Of a stretch of 64,000 nt of DNA, positions 11,296 to 23,567 are shown one piece after another. The stretch spans positions 15,100,501-15,164,500 of the forward strand of contig NC_091112.1 in assembly GCF_024713975.1 (NCBI RefSeq), given 5' to 3'. A model generated the notes under the pieces. The model was given only the letters and a program-made list of their open reading frames with translations. It did not search any database and was not told where the DNA came from. The stretch comes from Paralichthys olivaceus (lineage: Eukaryota; Chordata; Actinopteri; Pleuronectiformes; Paralichthyidae). Position numbers and translations under genes: made by a program. Every line of letters starts with the position of its first letter. The first letter of the stretch is position 1.

Positions 11296-14200
11296 TCAAT
11301 ATGGAACTAAAGACAAGAGACAGTTAGCTTAGCATAAAGACCAAAAGTAGGGAGTTAAAGTTAAATAAATCTAACAATTTATTTTGTCTAATCTGCACTA
11401 GAGCCAAAGTGTTAATCGACCATACAGTTCGGTTTGGAAGTAGAAACTTTCTCAAGGTTCCTCTGGCTTCAGTGCAACCTCAAAATAACGACTCAGTATC
11501 AATCTTCCTATCTAACATCTGTATTTTTCAAACCTAAACCTCAGTCTACTTTATACCCTTGATCTTTTCCTTGTCTTAACAGCACCATAGTTGGAATGCA
11601 CAGATTCTGGACACAGGTTTTGTAGATTTGTCCAATATTAATATTATTTTCTGGTTGGCAGAAGTAAAGCTAGTATTTGGGGAATCATTAATTATTTTTC
11701 TTCGCATAAAAATGATCTTATTTACACAGCTTTAGACAAAATGGAAATAACCAATGCAACAGTCCTGCACTACGCTGTCAGAGGGTGTGGATTCAACTTT
11801 ATGGAAATTTTTTAGAGAGTTCATGCTAAATTGCATATATTATACAGGTTTTACTGTGCCCTACCATCCTGTACATACAGTACCTTAAATCACAAACGCA
11901 CCCCCACATGCACAGAAACTCTCCACCTCCTCCATCACCTCGGCACATGCACACTAACACAAACAGACGTTCAAATAGACATACAGTCTGTCATATTTGC
12001 GGCTGGCAAATAAGCACTGAGAGGCTGTTAAAGCCGGCAAGCTGAGTAAACCAGAGACAAGCGTGTGCTTAATGAACTGGGCTGCCTCCCAGCACAACAT
12101 CTCATCATCACTTGGACTTAAACAAACCACTCAGCTGCTAATTGGCCGAGCCGCATGGAGCCGCTGTGAGGAATGTATGCTCCCCACCTCCACTGTTGCT
12201 CCTCAAAGGCTTGACAGACAGCAGCAAGACAGACTCTGTTATTGAGTCTTTGCACTGATCTGTGACAGTCTGGCCTTCTGGTGGCTGTGTACATCCATAC
12301 ATGCACTGAGTCAATCCATACACTTGTGTGTTTCCATTGTAATTTGTGCTGAAGGTTATTACTTTCCCTCACCCTCCAAGTGTATTTTAATACGTTTCGA
12401 TGGCGGAAATTCTCAGTGCGTAGAATTTGAGGCGACAGTTTGCACTTGTCAATCAAACAGCAGCCATCTTTCTCTTGAATTTTCATAAGATTTAGTGTAA
12501 AGTTCTGCAAGTATGCCACTGTTTTTCTTCTTCTGTTCGGCTGCAGTGGCCATCGTTGCTAATGTTCTTATTCTTCTGCTCGAAACAAACAAATAAAGCC
12601 CATCACTTCCTGTGTGCCAGAGGATTTCGATCAGGAAAGCCCGACCAGACACCAGGTGCTTAGATTATCAAATGCAAAGATTCATAAACTGAGAATAAGC
12701 CGAGTTATATTATTGGCAAACAAACATTTATTGATATAAAATGTTGCAGATTATTCCTTGATTCCAATCTCTGGCCCGGCAGACCCATCTCAGCAATTTT
12801 TATCTTATTTCTATTTTATACTTTTATACATTTTATATATACACATCTAAATTGAAATATGTTTAAATAATAATTTGACTCATAGAAGGGAGTCTGACTG
12901 ACCGGTCAAACAATGGTTACTTGTGCAGCAAGCAATTCAGCAACTACATCATTCTGCTCCGGGTCAGACCAACCTCATCGCAGGGTGGAGATGTTTCCAG
13001 CGAGTGTAGGGTTTAGGAGGAAGTTGATAGAGCTTAAGAGCAGGAAACACACCCAAGTGACTCGTGGTCAAATCCTGAAAGTAAACTAAAAAATGGCAGC
13101 ACATCTCTGCAGTTAGTTCAAGTTCATGTATCTGTTTGCTTTGACTGTACCTTGTGTTTATTCTGGTAGTGTGCAAATAGTTATGACAAGGATATGGATA
13201 TTGAGGGTGGATTTCAGGGCTGATGATAATGATACTTTTTTTTAATGAAGCTGACTATAAACTGATAGTTTGTGATAATATTTAATATCAGAGCATTTTC
13301 GCTCCAAATATGACCCCCTAATTACGACAAATTTCTGTTAAAAGACACTTTATGATTCAATCTAAGTAGATGAGTGTGATTTCTTTGATCTGTGTTTAAA
13401 AAACAGGATTCATACTTTATTTGCTGTTCATCATTGGTTAGCAGTCACACATTATAGAGTGTAACTTCAGCACTTTGTGGAAGAATCTCTCCACTAGAAA
13501 TTCAAAAAATGCCTTGAGAACACATTGCTGGGTGGCAAAAAGACTAATTTTCAATTAACATCTGAAAAAAATGTAATGGAAACGTTGAACCATACTTTGT
13601 CTCAATGTACTTTCTTTGAGCTTGAGCATTTAGATCATATTGTGAGAGTAGAATCACTGCAGGTGGAACAACTTTCATGGTGTGTGTGCCTGTGTGTGTG
13701 TGGCCAAATCACATCTTCACTGCCATCCTAGTAGCAAGTGATAACACTGGCATTGGCTGTATTGACAGGTCAGTAATGGCTTCCTTCATTCCTTCCATTT
13801 CCATTTCATACCACTGTACATAGTCATACTGTTACCAGAAAAACATGCAGCATTATCTACAAAATATAATAGGTATGAAGCCTATGTGAAAAAACTACAA
13901 TACCATTACATGAACTACAAGCTTCAGTTTCAGCTGGATAAAAGAGACCCACACCACCTCCCTCTCCCCAGCAGTTAATGGGTGATTAAGCCCTGTTGCA
14001 GACAGTGGGCCACAGGGAGCCAATTGATCTGACCCTTGACCCTCACTCTGATGGAAGGGGGGAGGCTGGAGGTCAGGCCTGTAAGGGATACCCTCTTTAT
14101 CCCTCTGCCTGAACAGGAGCTCAAAGCTGGTGGAGGCACCCAACCAGGATCCATGGGTCTCCGGGGCCCCCCTACCACCAGCATCACATTCATATGGTCA

Positions 14201-14989
14201 ATATGAGCCAAAGAGCAAACACCTTGGTGCTCTGTGGCCCCCGTGATGCTTTGACCTGCGTATCTTTGATTTTCCCAAGGGTAACTCACTTTGATTGGCT
14301 CCTATTGGATGAGCCCTGCATGTGAAAACACACACTTACACAATAACTGCTATTTGTGACGAGTCTGGATACGATCCTAACTTCTTCATCTCTGTGATCT
14401 CTGACAGTCATGAAGTGAAGATTGAGCTGATCCTTCTCTCAGTGAAAGACTTGTAGGGGATTTTCAGAGGAGAGGACTTTGTAATGCCACTTCTCTTTGA
14501 GGTATCCAATGAAGTCAGCACTATTGCATTAAGCTTACTGGTCTTGCTAAGGGCACCTTTTCATCACAACCCACACACACACACACGCCCCATCCCTCTC
14601 ACTCCCCCTTTTAAGTTGAGGTATTGTCTTTAACAGCATTATAACGGTATCATTCCGCTCCCACTGTGAACAACAAAGACAAGAAACGCCAAATCCTAGA
14701 ACACAGCAATCTGTGTGTAGGTGTGTGCGTGGGTATGTGTGTGTGTGTGCTCTTTAAAGCAATGCTAATGGGCCCAAAGAAGCATTAAAGTGACCCCTAC
14801 TGTAACAAAAGAGTTAATAATCCGTTTAGAAAACAATCAGATCCATGGCCATGAGAAAAGCCCCCTGCTAAGTCTTTCTGTAAAGAGGAGGAGGTGGGAA
14901 TTCACCTTTTTTTCAGTCAGCAATCTTGTTGAACATCGCTTGTTTTCATCGTTCTCTCTACGGGGAATGATGGAACTGTATTTAACGGC
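11296..14989. other. Intergenic, no gene seen
   Basis: Only short open frames with no domain. The stretch contains AT-rich DNA, and a TG/CA patch near 14570-14590. Around 13900-14290 lies GC-richer unique sequence with CCAGGATCCATGGG. Nothing else is recognised. Confidence 0.4.
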
Positions 14990-15009
14990 AGCTCTCAGCC
15001 ACAGTCGGC

Positions 15010-15028
15010 AAAAAAAAAAAAAAAAAAA
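15010..15028. repeat. Poly-A run
   Basis: About 19 consecutive A bases. No retroposed gene or SINE body is seen next to it. Confidence 0.8.
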
Positions 15029-15049
15029 TACATCACAGTTGAGTTTTAC

Positions 15050-15350
15050 ATGGGCCATTTTGAGTGATTCTAAGTGACCCTTACTGGAGGTCAGGGTTTG
15101 TTATCTGCCCCATCCACTGTAAATGAGTCCCATTGGACTTCTAAAGGAGCTATTAACAAACAAACGCTGGCGCGCCCGTTAATTGCTAATGATAGGCTCT
15201 TTGTCTTGTGTTTCCCCTCCAGGTCAAAATGTTCAACTAACAGGATCCATCTCCAGGCAAGAGGCTGTCAGGTCAAACTGCTGCAGATATAATAGGTGAT
15301 ATAAGCCATTAAGACTTCGAATGACATCTCCCGCGCTGCATGTCAGATAT
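15050..15350. promoter_or_regulatory. Candidate enhancer upstream of irx1b
   Basis: Repeat-free sequence with GCTATTAACAAACAAACGCTGG (fork-head-like AACAAACA) and CCGTTAATTGCTAATGATAGG (paired homeodomain cores) in 60 bases. Candidate only; it was chosen by composition and site density, not by alignment. Confidence 0.3.
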
Positions 15351-17338
15351 CATGGTGATTAAAAAAGTGATACAGAGTGATAAAATAAGTACAAGCTCAG
15401 TGTTAGGGATCATAAAACTTTGCAGCTGAATGTATTACCTCAGGCTGGCAGCCTTATCTGTTATGCATCAGAGTGATCCATGTGTTTTAACATCAGGTCA
15501 GAGCTGAATCTATCACTGCTTATCTTTGCTGTCAAGTAGGTGAGGACAGGCCATTTTATTTCTTTGTCTCTCTGCTGCTTATTCTTCCTTCCCGCCCTCT
15601 GGTCTCAACACAATCTCAACATCCAGGAAAACGATCACAAAGCTTGCGAAAATAATTTATTTTGGAAAAAATACCAGAGTGAGGATGTGTGACAGTGAAG
15701 TGAGATAATTTTCTTCTTATCAGTTCTTATCAACTGGCATTTTCTACTGGTGAAGTGGCCAGATTTGATTTGATTAGATCTTCTAAGTTGTCAAGGAAAT
15801 TAACAGTTGTATCAGGAAAGCACTTGAAACACTAGAGTATTTTTCTTACATGAACTCTAGAGAATGGGTCTGGACTTTTTCCACACATGAACAATGCAGC
15901 AGGAGACTCTCCACTCAGACGTTCACAACAACACAGAAATCTCCGGAGCATTGAGATGAGAGGTGCAGGATGTAAAGTATTAATTCTGCTGCACACCATC
16001 AACTCCTCATCAGTGTCTTCTACGTGTATGGCACCATTTTCTCATCCTGAGATATTTGTATTCTTTTATTTTTGCATTGCATCTGTCTGCTGATAGAAAC
16101 ATCATCAACACACCCACCTGCTCTCAGTGAGTTCTCCTGAGGATCTCTTGCTGTGTTCTCACATGTGAACATTCGGACATTAACCAAAGTTCTTACAAGG
16201 GTGCTGGCCAGAGAAACTCTGAAACTTTGCAGTCTCTCAATTGGATATTTGCATTCTCACATACAGCCCCTCCAGAGAATGTCATTATCTGGTGTTCAGT
16301 ATGTGTGAAAGCAACTTTTCAATGACTTGTTCTTTAAACAACTACAAATAGTCAGCAACCATATGTACACAAAATGAAATGCATGTGGAAAAAGGAAAAA
16401 AAAATTCTATTGCACATTGTTCCCAAGAAGTAAAAAAACAATAAGTATGCAAATGTTCTTCCAAAGTTGTTGGACAATCCATTGTATGAACTAGTTACTT
16501 TACAGCATAACCAAGCCAGTGGCTATAGTAAGCCAGCCAGCTATAAGAAGACACAGTCAGGCTGTGTGTGCAATCGCTCAGTCACCATTCCTTGTCACAG
16601 TATTTCACAGTGAGCGGTAAATTGAGATTTCTGACACATGAATCATTTCAGTTTTAGTAAAAGTTTCATACAGTTAATTATTGCATCTAAAGCATTGTAC
16701 TTTCCACAGAAAGTTTTTCATTCCATTGGGTGAATATTTGAGTGCACTATAATTTGGACACTCAATTAAGATGGCGGACAGTCATAAGGTTGACTGTAGA
16801 AGCACATGAAGGTGCTGTGGCTTTTAGACAGGAGATCCTGCAGAAAGAAAATCCCAGCAGTGCCTCACTGTGAAGCATTTTAGGGAATTTCCTTGATCAG
16901 GGATCAATATAGTCTCATCTTATCTTATCTTATCTTATATTGAGTTATTTTGGGCACAGTCAAAGATAACTGTGAAATGACATGTGTTATATCTCTGCAG
17001 CCACTGTGTGTTCAGTCTATATGTTTTCCGTCCACCCAGTGCATTAATTTAACTTCAAGTTAGACAGCTTACAAGTTGAATCAGTACTGTGATGTCAATA
17101 CTGATATTTCAGGATGTCATTTCTTGCATTAATTGTTGGTGAAAAAAGTAATCACCGTACACGTAAAGTGTTAAAAAGGACATTTGCATAGATTGTTTCA
17201 TTTTAAACTTTTAATCACTGTTGCAGATTCAATTGAACTGAGGTCTTGTGAAAGCTCTCTGTGAATGCCAAATAATCCAATTATTTAATCATTAATGTAT
17301 TACTCCTATCATCTCTCCTTTGTTGAAGTGTTAGCAAA
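15351..17338. other. Intergenic, no gene seen
   Basis: Only short open frames. The part near 16560-17290 is AT-rich. A likely LINE tail with (ATCTT)n lies at 16884-16940. Confidence 0.4.
16884..16940 (+). mobile_element. Probable 5'-truncated LINE 3' tail with (TTATC)n
   Basis: GGAATTTCCTTGATCAGGGATCAATA followed by repeated ATCTT units. This is like the 'gggatcaataaagtatct(atct)n' tails of teleost LINEs. Nothing of the body remains. Confidence 0.45.
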
Positions 17339-17389
17339 CACACACTCACACACACACACAAAGAATCAGTTTTATGATGTTTCTGGGTG

Positions 17390-17590
17390 TCTTTCCTCAG
17401 TGCAAATTACCCAGGAGGAAATGGCCATTGCGAGTGGATTGTGGGACTTTATTCGAATGTTTCCTGCGGTAAGTTATTCCTTTGTCTGGGCCAAGCTAAT
17501 AGCAGGGAATGGGATTCAAATAGAGTCAAGCTGCCTCCTGAGATCCCTCAATCCACCGTCGCCATAAAAAGAGGTCTGAGGCCAGTCTAA
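17390..17590. promoter_or_regulatory. Candidate enhancer upstream of irx1b
   Basis: Two hundred bases of unique sequence about 2.5 kb upstream of irx1b, between CA tracts. They include CAAATTACCC, TGTGGGACTTTATTCG and CCATAAAAAGAGG. Open frames here have no protein similarity that I recognise. Candidate only. Confidence 0.3.
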
Positions 17591-17623
17591 ATATTTGGTA
17601 GTCTTAGCAGGTTCATGTTAAAA

Positions 17624-17683
17624 GACACACACTCACACGCACGCACAGTGCACACACACACACGCACCAACACACACACACAT
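17624..17683. repeat. Imperfect (CA)n tract
   Basis: ACACACACTCACACGCACGC... with interruptions. A smaller CA tract lies at 17339-17361. Confidence 0.9.
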
Positions 17684-17865
17684 GCACTGAATGCACAAGC
17701 AGGCCGAGGCTGTGAAGTTGAATGGCATAGCTCAAAGCCTTCCTCCCCCTATCCCTGCCTCTTTCTCTCTCTAAACCGCCAAACCATTCTCCCCCTTTCT
17801 CCAGCTCAGAGGAATTCATTAACTGCCTCTCCACAGAGACACTATGGAAATCAGGCAGCTACAAA

Positions 17866-18120
17866 GGCAAAGAGAGAGGGAGAGAGAGAGGGGGAGAGAG
17901 AGGGGAGGGAGGAGGAGGGAGAGGGTGGGTGGTGGTGGTGAATGGGGCTATATTATCCTATTAGATGGTGGATATGTCTCGTTTCCCTCCCCAGTCATGA
18001 GAAAAACATTAATTTTAAGTGAGAAACGAGACAGAGGGAGGGCGGGAGAGAGAGGGATGAAGAGAGAGAGAGAGAGAGGGAGAGAGAGAGAGGGAGAGAA
18101 AAAGAGAGAGAGAGAGGGGA
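17866..18120. repeat. Two purine-rich (GA)n tracts around unique sequence
   Basis: 17866-17925 and 18050-18120 are AGAGAGGGAG-type polypurine runs. The 120 bases between them are unique and contain CCTATTAGATGG and CATTAATTTTAAG. Confidence 0.85.
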
Positions 18121-18154
18121 GGGAAATGGTGAGGGTCTTTAACATTGCTCTTTT

Positions 18155-18770
18155 ATCGAGCTGAAATGGAGAGTCCCCTGGCTCCATTTACCTTGGCAAT
18201 GAGGATAGAGCCGCTCTCCATGAATGCCATTTAAAATGCCATGGAGATTAAGCATCCTCTCTCTCACTCTTTCTCACTCATGCACACACATACACACACA
18301 CACATGCATACACACATGCACAGCAGCAGCGGCGGTGTGCTCGTCATAATATGTGTTTAGGAAAACAGCTTTGAGATTCATGAGTAAAGCCCTCTAGGTG
18401 CCAGCGCGAGGAGGGAAGAGAACGGGAGAAAGAGACACAGAGAGAGGACCATCACTTAGCCAGAGTGGGCTTTAAGCACTGTAATTAAATCATTAGATTC
18501 CCTCCCTCCCTTACTCCCTCCATCCATCCTTCCATCCCTCCATCCCTCCCGCCCACCACCTCCCCTTCCTGTCCCTTCTCTCCCTCTTCTTCTCTCCATC
18601 TCTCTCTCTCTCTGAGCTCAGCCAGGCTCATCAGGGGCTCCAGTGTGAAATGATGAATCTGTATTTATGGGGATGGAGTAATTACACAGCTAACCTCTGA
18701 AGGAACCCAGGAGGGCCACAGGGCCACTGAGCAGGGCGCGGGGTGCTCAACCTCATTAGCACTGCCTGAG
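18155..18770. promoter_or_regulatory. Candidate regulatory blocks upstream of irx1b
   Basis: Two unique blocks stand out between simple repeats: 18155-18255 (GGCTCCATTTACC ... AATGCCATTTAAAATGCCATGG, with an internal direct repeat of ATGCCAT) and 18605-18765 (TGATGAATCTGTATTTATGG ... GTAATTACACAGC). Candidate only. Confidence 0.3.
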
Positions 18771-19596
18771 TGTGTGTGTGTGTGTGAGTGTGTGCAGCAG
18801 ATTGAGGCAGAGCTGCTGTTTGGACAGTTAAGCCTGTCAATGAAGACACATCAATCTTTGTCCTTTCATATATCAAAGGGAATTTTTTTAACAGTTTCCC
18901 CACATAAACAGATTCGATTTTCTCGCATCTCATATCTCAAGTTTTTACTTTCCCACATATTTTCATCCCCAAATACAAAACATACCTATACTATATAACG
19001 CCATTGGCTTCACTGATAGTCCTGAGTATACAGTAGCCCATTCTTCTGAGCAAGCATCTGTCATTTTCCACTCCACAGCCCCTGTGTGCTCCTGATCTCT
19101 GCTTATCTCTTCAGCCTCTGTCATTATACCGTCAGTGTCCTTTACCTTCTCTCTGAAAAAACATGCTCCACTGACTTCCGTCGATAATCACGGACATTCC
19201 TCGCAAATCTGGCCGACCATATCAGTGCCTCTCGGTCCATCTGCTGACCAGGATGTCCCGGCATGCCCCGCGGATCACCTGTCAAAGCATGGAGCGAAAT
19301 AAATAAATGAAAATAATCTACAGAGAGGTGTGCAACAGTTGTTTATGTTCTAATTCATGTTTATTTGTCTTGTTATGTTTTATAATAATTATTAATGTAT
19401 TTTCAATTAGTACATTTCTTTCAAACTTTTGCAGCTATTATAAAAAAAAATCTGAGCGTGACAATGAGGCAGGGCTTTGGTGCATTTGTCAAATACAAAA
19501 TGACCACAAAATGCTAATTCACACATGCACAGGCTTACACACACTTCACAGGTTTCCTTTTCTGCACAGACAGTAAAGACTGCAGAAATTAGATCT

Positions 19597-19601
19597 CACA
19601 A

Positions 19602-19634
<33 letters not shown>

Positions 19635-19638
19635 ACAT
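19597..19638. repeat. (CA)n microsatellite near the irx1b promoter
   Basis: About 19 CA units with one CT step, roughly 370 bases upstream of the irx1b start codon, so length changes could affect promoter spacing. Confidence 0.95.
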
Positions 19639-19696
19639 GCACGACCTAGGCTAACCAATGCACTAATCGCCTGCCCCGGGCATAGGAGGAGCTTGG

Positions 19697-20003
19697 TGCT
19701 TAAGTAGGCTGCCAATCAGTCAGTCAGCTCCACATCCAGAAGCTCCCGCGGCCAGACGCACGCATCACTCCGCACTCGAGGTGCCAAACTGCGGCTCTGA
19801 CACAACTCCGGCTCGGTTGAGAGAAGCTTGACAGTTTGTGGGAAAAAAAGAAGAGGGGGGACTCTGGTGGTTTAGACGCCCCCTTCATCCTCCTCTACTC
19901 CGTCTTTCTGGGGATTCCTACTTTTTTCCCTCTCTCCTGTGCCTCCTCTTTGCTGTTGTGTGACTTTTTTGGGGGAGAGATTTACTGTGCGCGCTCTCCG
20001 GAC
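19697..20003 (+). promoter_or_regulatory. irx1b: Probable irx1b promoter and 5' UTR
   Basis: This GC-richer stretch directly precedes the irx1b start codon. It holds a CCAAT box (GCCAATCAG, 19711-19719) about 290 bases upstream of the ATG, and a (CA)n tract lies just beyond it at 19597-19638. No clear TATA box is seen. The reading frame of the coding exon stays open upstream to an ATG at 19836, but that extension (MWEKKKRG...) has no resemblance to Irx N-termini. The transcription start is not determined. Confidence 0.4.
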
Positions 20004-23000
20004 ATGTCTTTCCCTCAGCTGGGGTACCCCCAGTTCCTCAGCGCCTCCCATGAGGTGTACGGGGGCGAGCGGCCGGCCTCTGCCCGGGAGGGTGCTGCCG
20101 AGGGCGGCGTGAGCTCCTCTGCCACCGCCGCGGCTGTCGGCTCCATGCTGGGGATGTATGGGAGCCCGTGGGTGGCTCACAACTACAGTGCCTTTCTGCC
20201 GTACAGCGGAGCCACAGACCTCGCCCTCATCTCCCAGATGGTGAGAGTTGTTTAATGTTGATGACACGCGCTGATCTGTCTTTTGTTATAGATTAATACG
20301 CAATTAATCAATGGCACCAAGTGATAGACACGCCATTCTTATTCTGTAATATTTATGGATTTAGATAATAACTGTCCTATTATTTATGATGATCTGCTCA
20401 TTGTCAGTTTTATCATTCACCATGTGTAGGTCTGTGGTCTAAATTATAAAACACTATAATTAGATAAATATATAATTAGTGGAAGCATAAACATAAACTC
20501 TACAATTTAAGCTACAGGCATATTGTTTTCGTTTCTGTAAATTGTGTAAAAGATAAAGGGGGAATTACTGCTAATTTTAACGTCAGTGGTAGAGTATATA
20601 ATCTATGGAATCGTTTATTAATTAGAAAGCAAATATAGTTTATTAATAATATAAGAATAAAAATGTAGAGCCTTTTAAAATGTATAATGTTTCAATTTTT
20701 TGTTCGATAGGCTTAATCTAAACAAAATGAAAATATTTATATATCATTTTAAATTCAGCCACTTTAGAAATTAAATAACTGACATGGGCTAATTTCTTAA
20801 TTCAGGGTGTGTCTCATTCTGTGTTTCCTAAATTTAGGCTCTAATACACCAACACTTTTGAAAACGTTCCCCCCACACATAAATAATAAATGATGTGGCA
20901 TTTTAATTAAACATTTATGAACTTTAGAGGACATTTTTAAAAGACGCTCAACAAGTTGCTTTCTCCAATTACATGTCCAGGGCTCCCAGTATGAGCTGAA
21001 GGACAGCCCGGGCTCTCACCCGGCCTCCCTCCCTGTCCACGCCGCTCAGGGCTTCTACCCGTACGGCCAGTATCCGTACGGGGACCCGTCGAGGGCCAAG
21101 ACGGCCACGCGGGAGACCACGAGCACCCTGAAGGCCTGGCTGCAGGAGCACCAGAAGAACCCGTACCCCACCAAGGGAGAGAAGATCATGCTCGCCATCA
21201 TCACCCGGATGACGCTCACACAGGTGAGTGCATGGTGTGTAGAAGTGTCAGCTGTGACCTGGCGTTAAAGGGGTTTGGAGAAAAGAACTCGGTGCCACTT
21301 ATTAGTGAAGAACATGAGCTGATTTGCTTTTCAAAAGGTCGTGTCCACACTTGTCACCTACAATAGCAGCACTTCATTAAACGACTTGTTCCATGACATT
21401 GTTTTGACAACTCATTTACAATCTGTGACACTTCCAAACCCACAGTTTAATAGTCTTATTTCCAAGCTCTTACATTGATCATAAGACTTATTTATCATAT
21501 TTTACATTAGGATATAGCCACAGTTTTCCACACTATGTGTTCAAACCAGTGCTTTTGATTTCAAAGTGTATAAAAAAAGTTTGTTTTCGTGTCCCAGGTG
21601 TCGACGTGGTTCGCCAACGCGCGCAGACGCCTGAAGAAGGAGAACAAGGTAACCTGGGGCCGCAGCGCCGAGGACCGGGACGGCCGCATCTTCAGCAGCG
21701 ACAACGAGGACGAGCCCGGCAAGAACGGCAGCGACGACGAAGACGAAGATGAGGAGATCGATCTGGAAACTGTGGATATCGAGAGACCCGAGGAGCAGTG
21801 CGCACAGGAGGAGCAGGGCTCCCCCAAAGTCGAGGGAGAGGCGGGCCTGTCCGCCAGAGAGCAGGCCTCGGAGCCTCGGAGCTCGGAAAGCGGCAGGACG
21901 CTTTCTGTGGAGGGCCTGAGAGGAGTGGAGGCGGCCATTTCTCTCAATAAATCGCCCGTTGTCAAACTCGCAGTGGATCATTCTCCCAGTAGACAGGAGT
22001 GCCAGAGACCCGCTCAGAGCAAACCCAAAATCTGGTCCTTGGCAGAGACCGCCACAGCCCCCGACAGTTCTCACAAACCTTCCCCTGCGGCCCATGCGCA
22101 TCACCCGGCTTTGGCCTCGGCCGGCCACCCGGCATTGCTCCCGGGTCATGGGATATATACGTGCCAGATTGGCAAACTGCACAACTGGGCCAACGCGGCT
22201 TTTCTGAACGCCAACTCTCTTTTGAACATGAGGTCGCTCCTCGGAGGGGCGCCGGCCGGACACCTGCCTCTCCACGGCGCAGTGCCGGCTGCGCGTCATG
22301 ACGCACGGCCGGTTGCAGCGGCGGCGGGCCAGGGAACTTCGGGAACTGAGGATGACAGTGATTTAGAGTCGTCGGGAAGCTTCAGTCCAAAAAGAGATGG
22401 TATGTGTTTAACTGTGCAACCCTCTGTTATTAATTTAACTCAATATTCCATGCAATATATGTGCCAACAAAACAACACACAAAGGACAAAACAACTATAT
22501 TTGCTCAAATTTGACAGGACAATTAATAATAATCATCAAATAATGATTATTATTATTATTATAATAACATTTGCTAAATAAATACATCGTTTGTCTTTCT
22601 ACAGACGAAGAGAGCGACCACAGGACCGATCCCCTGAAGTTCCAGCTGATCACTGACAGGTACAACAATCTCCTGCATCTCAAATCAATTTAGCATCATG
22701 ACATCGTCCACCTCAATTTCTCACCACATGTCTTCTGCTAAACGAACCTTAAAGGAGAGGTAAACACTGTTACACCTGAGCGGGCAGGAGGCACAACCTG
22801 CAGCACATAAATCATTTGATTGAGACCCCACTTTAACGCTTTGTCAGGCACCAGTCTAATATATCCTGCGACCCCCTCCCCACCCACCCTCTCTCCCTGT
22901 GAGTTATCGCCACCCTAATGTCATTTAAATAATCTGCCGCCATTTATTCACGCCCCCTCAGTGAATGCACCTAATGTATGTCAAAGAAAACGCTGATAGC

Positions 23001-23291
23001 AACATCATGAATGAAGTGGAGGGTGAAAAGACATAAAACAATTTACCGGCATGGTGTTTTTTAATTTGCATAAATTGATCTTAACAATGTTTTAATATGG
23101 TCTTTAAAAAGCTAAAGTCATACAGTTAAAATTGGGTAATTATTTTTAAAATGTGTGTAAATGGAATTGTGCTTTTAGGAGAAATATTAATCACTGATTT
23201 GATTTTATTACAAACTAAACCTATATTTTCTTTTTTCCACAGACCTCACCATGGCACAGCATCACAACGAGTCCTGACAACAACATTATGA
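20004..23291 (+). CDS. irx1b: Iroquois homeobox transcription factor Irx1 (irx1b-type), 5 coding exons
   Basis: This gene encodes a TALE-class homeodomain transcription factor of the Iroquois family, a nuclear patterning regulator. Coding exons are 20004-20240, 20981-21223, 21598-22399, 22605-22659 and 23243-23291; every junction is AG/GT, phases agree, and they give 461 residues (human IRX1 has 480). The start opens with [10 protein letters not shown], the family's N-terminal signature. GSQYELKD begins exon 2 (residue 80). The homeodomain spans about 118-181, with the TALE PYP insertion and WFANARRR recognition helix. An acidic stretch follows, then [12 protein letters not shown] at 302 and [13 protein letters not shown] at 345, both Irx1-type. 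The homeodomain is odd for Irx1: residues 121-123 are preceded by T rather than N, and it has ETTST, LQEHQKN and ITRM. The last two exons keep only a blurred match to the Irx1 C-terminus. An in-frame upstream ATG at 19836 is judged 5' UTR. Calling it 'b' rests on the missing irx2 and compact spacing. Confidence 0.93.
22770..23000. promoter_or_regulatory. irx1b: Candidate regulatory block in irx1b intron 4
   Basis: The last intron of irx1b is AT-rich except for this block. It contains AAATCATTTGATTGAGACC, TAATGTCATTTAAATAATCTG and CGCCATTTATTCACGCC. Its composition differs from both flanks. Candidate only. Confidence 0.35.
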
Positions 23292-23567
23292 GAAGACACA
23301 GAAAAGAAAAAGAGAAAGGAATCATTTTATTTAACGGAGAACAATTTAACGAAGGATATTTTTTTCGGCAAGGGCATCTGTCATAGTATTACTGTTTAGC
23401 TTCTACATGCAAAAGACATGGTTGGTTTTGTCACAGATTTGCTTGTATCTCTCTTTCATGTCCTATGTTTTTTTCCCCCCTCGCCTCTTCTGTTGTGAAT
23501 GGAAACCTTGAAAATTGTAAATACAGGATATGAATTTGTCTTTAAAGAGTATATTTTTTGGGATCTA

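Noticed and set aside
21541-22299. 252-codon open frame on the minus strand opposite irx1b exon 3
   Set aside because: It is the antisense shadow of a GC-rich coding exon; the sense strand has Irx1 motifs and intact splice sites, while the antisense product has no domain.
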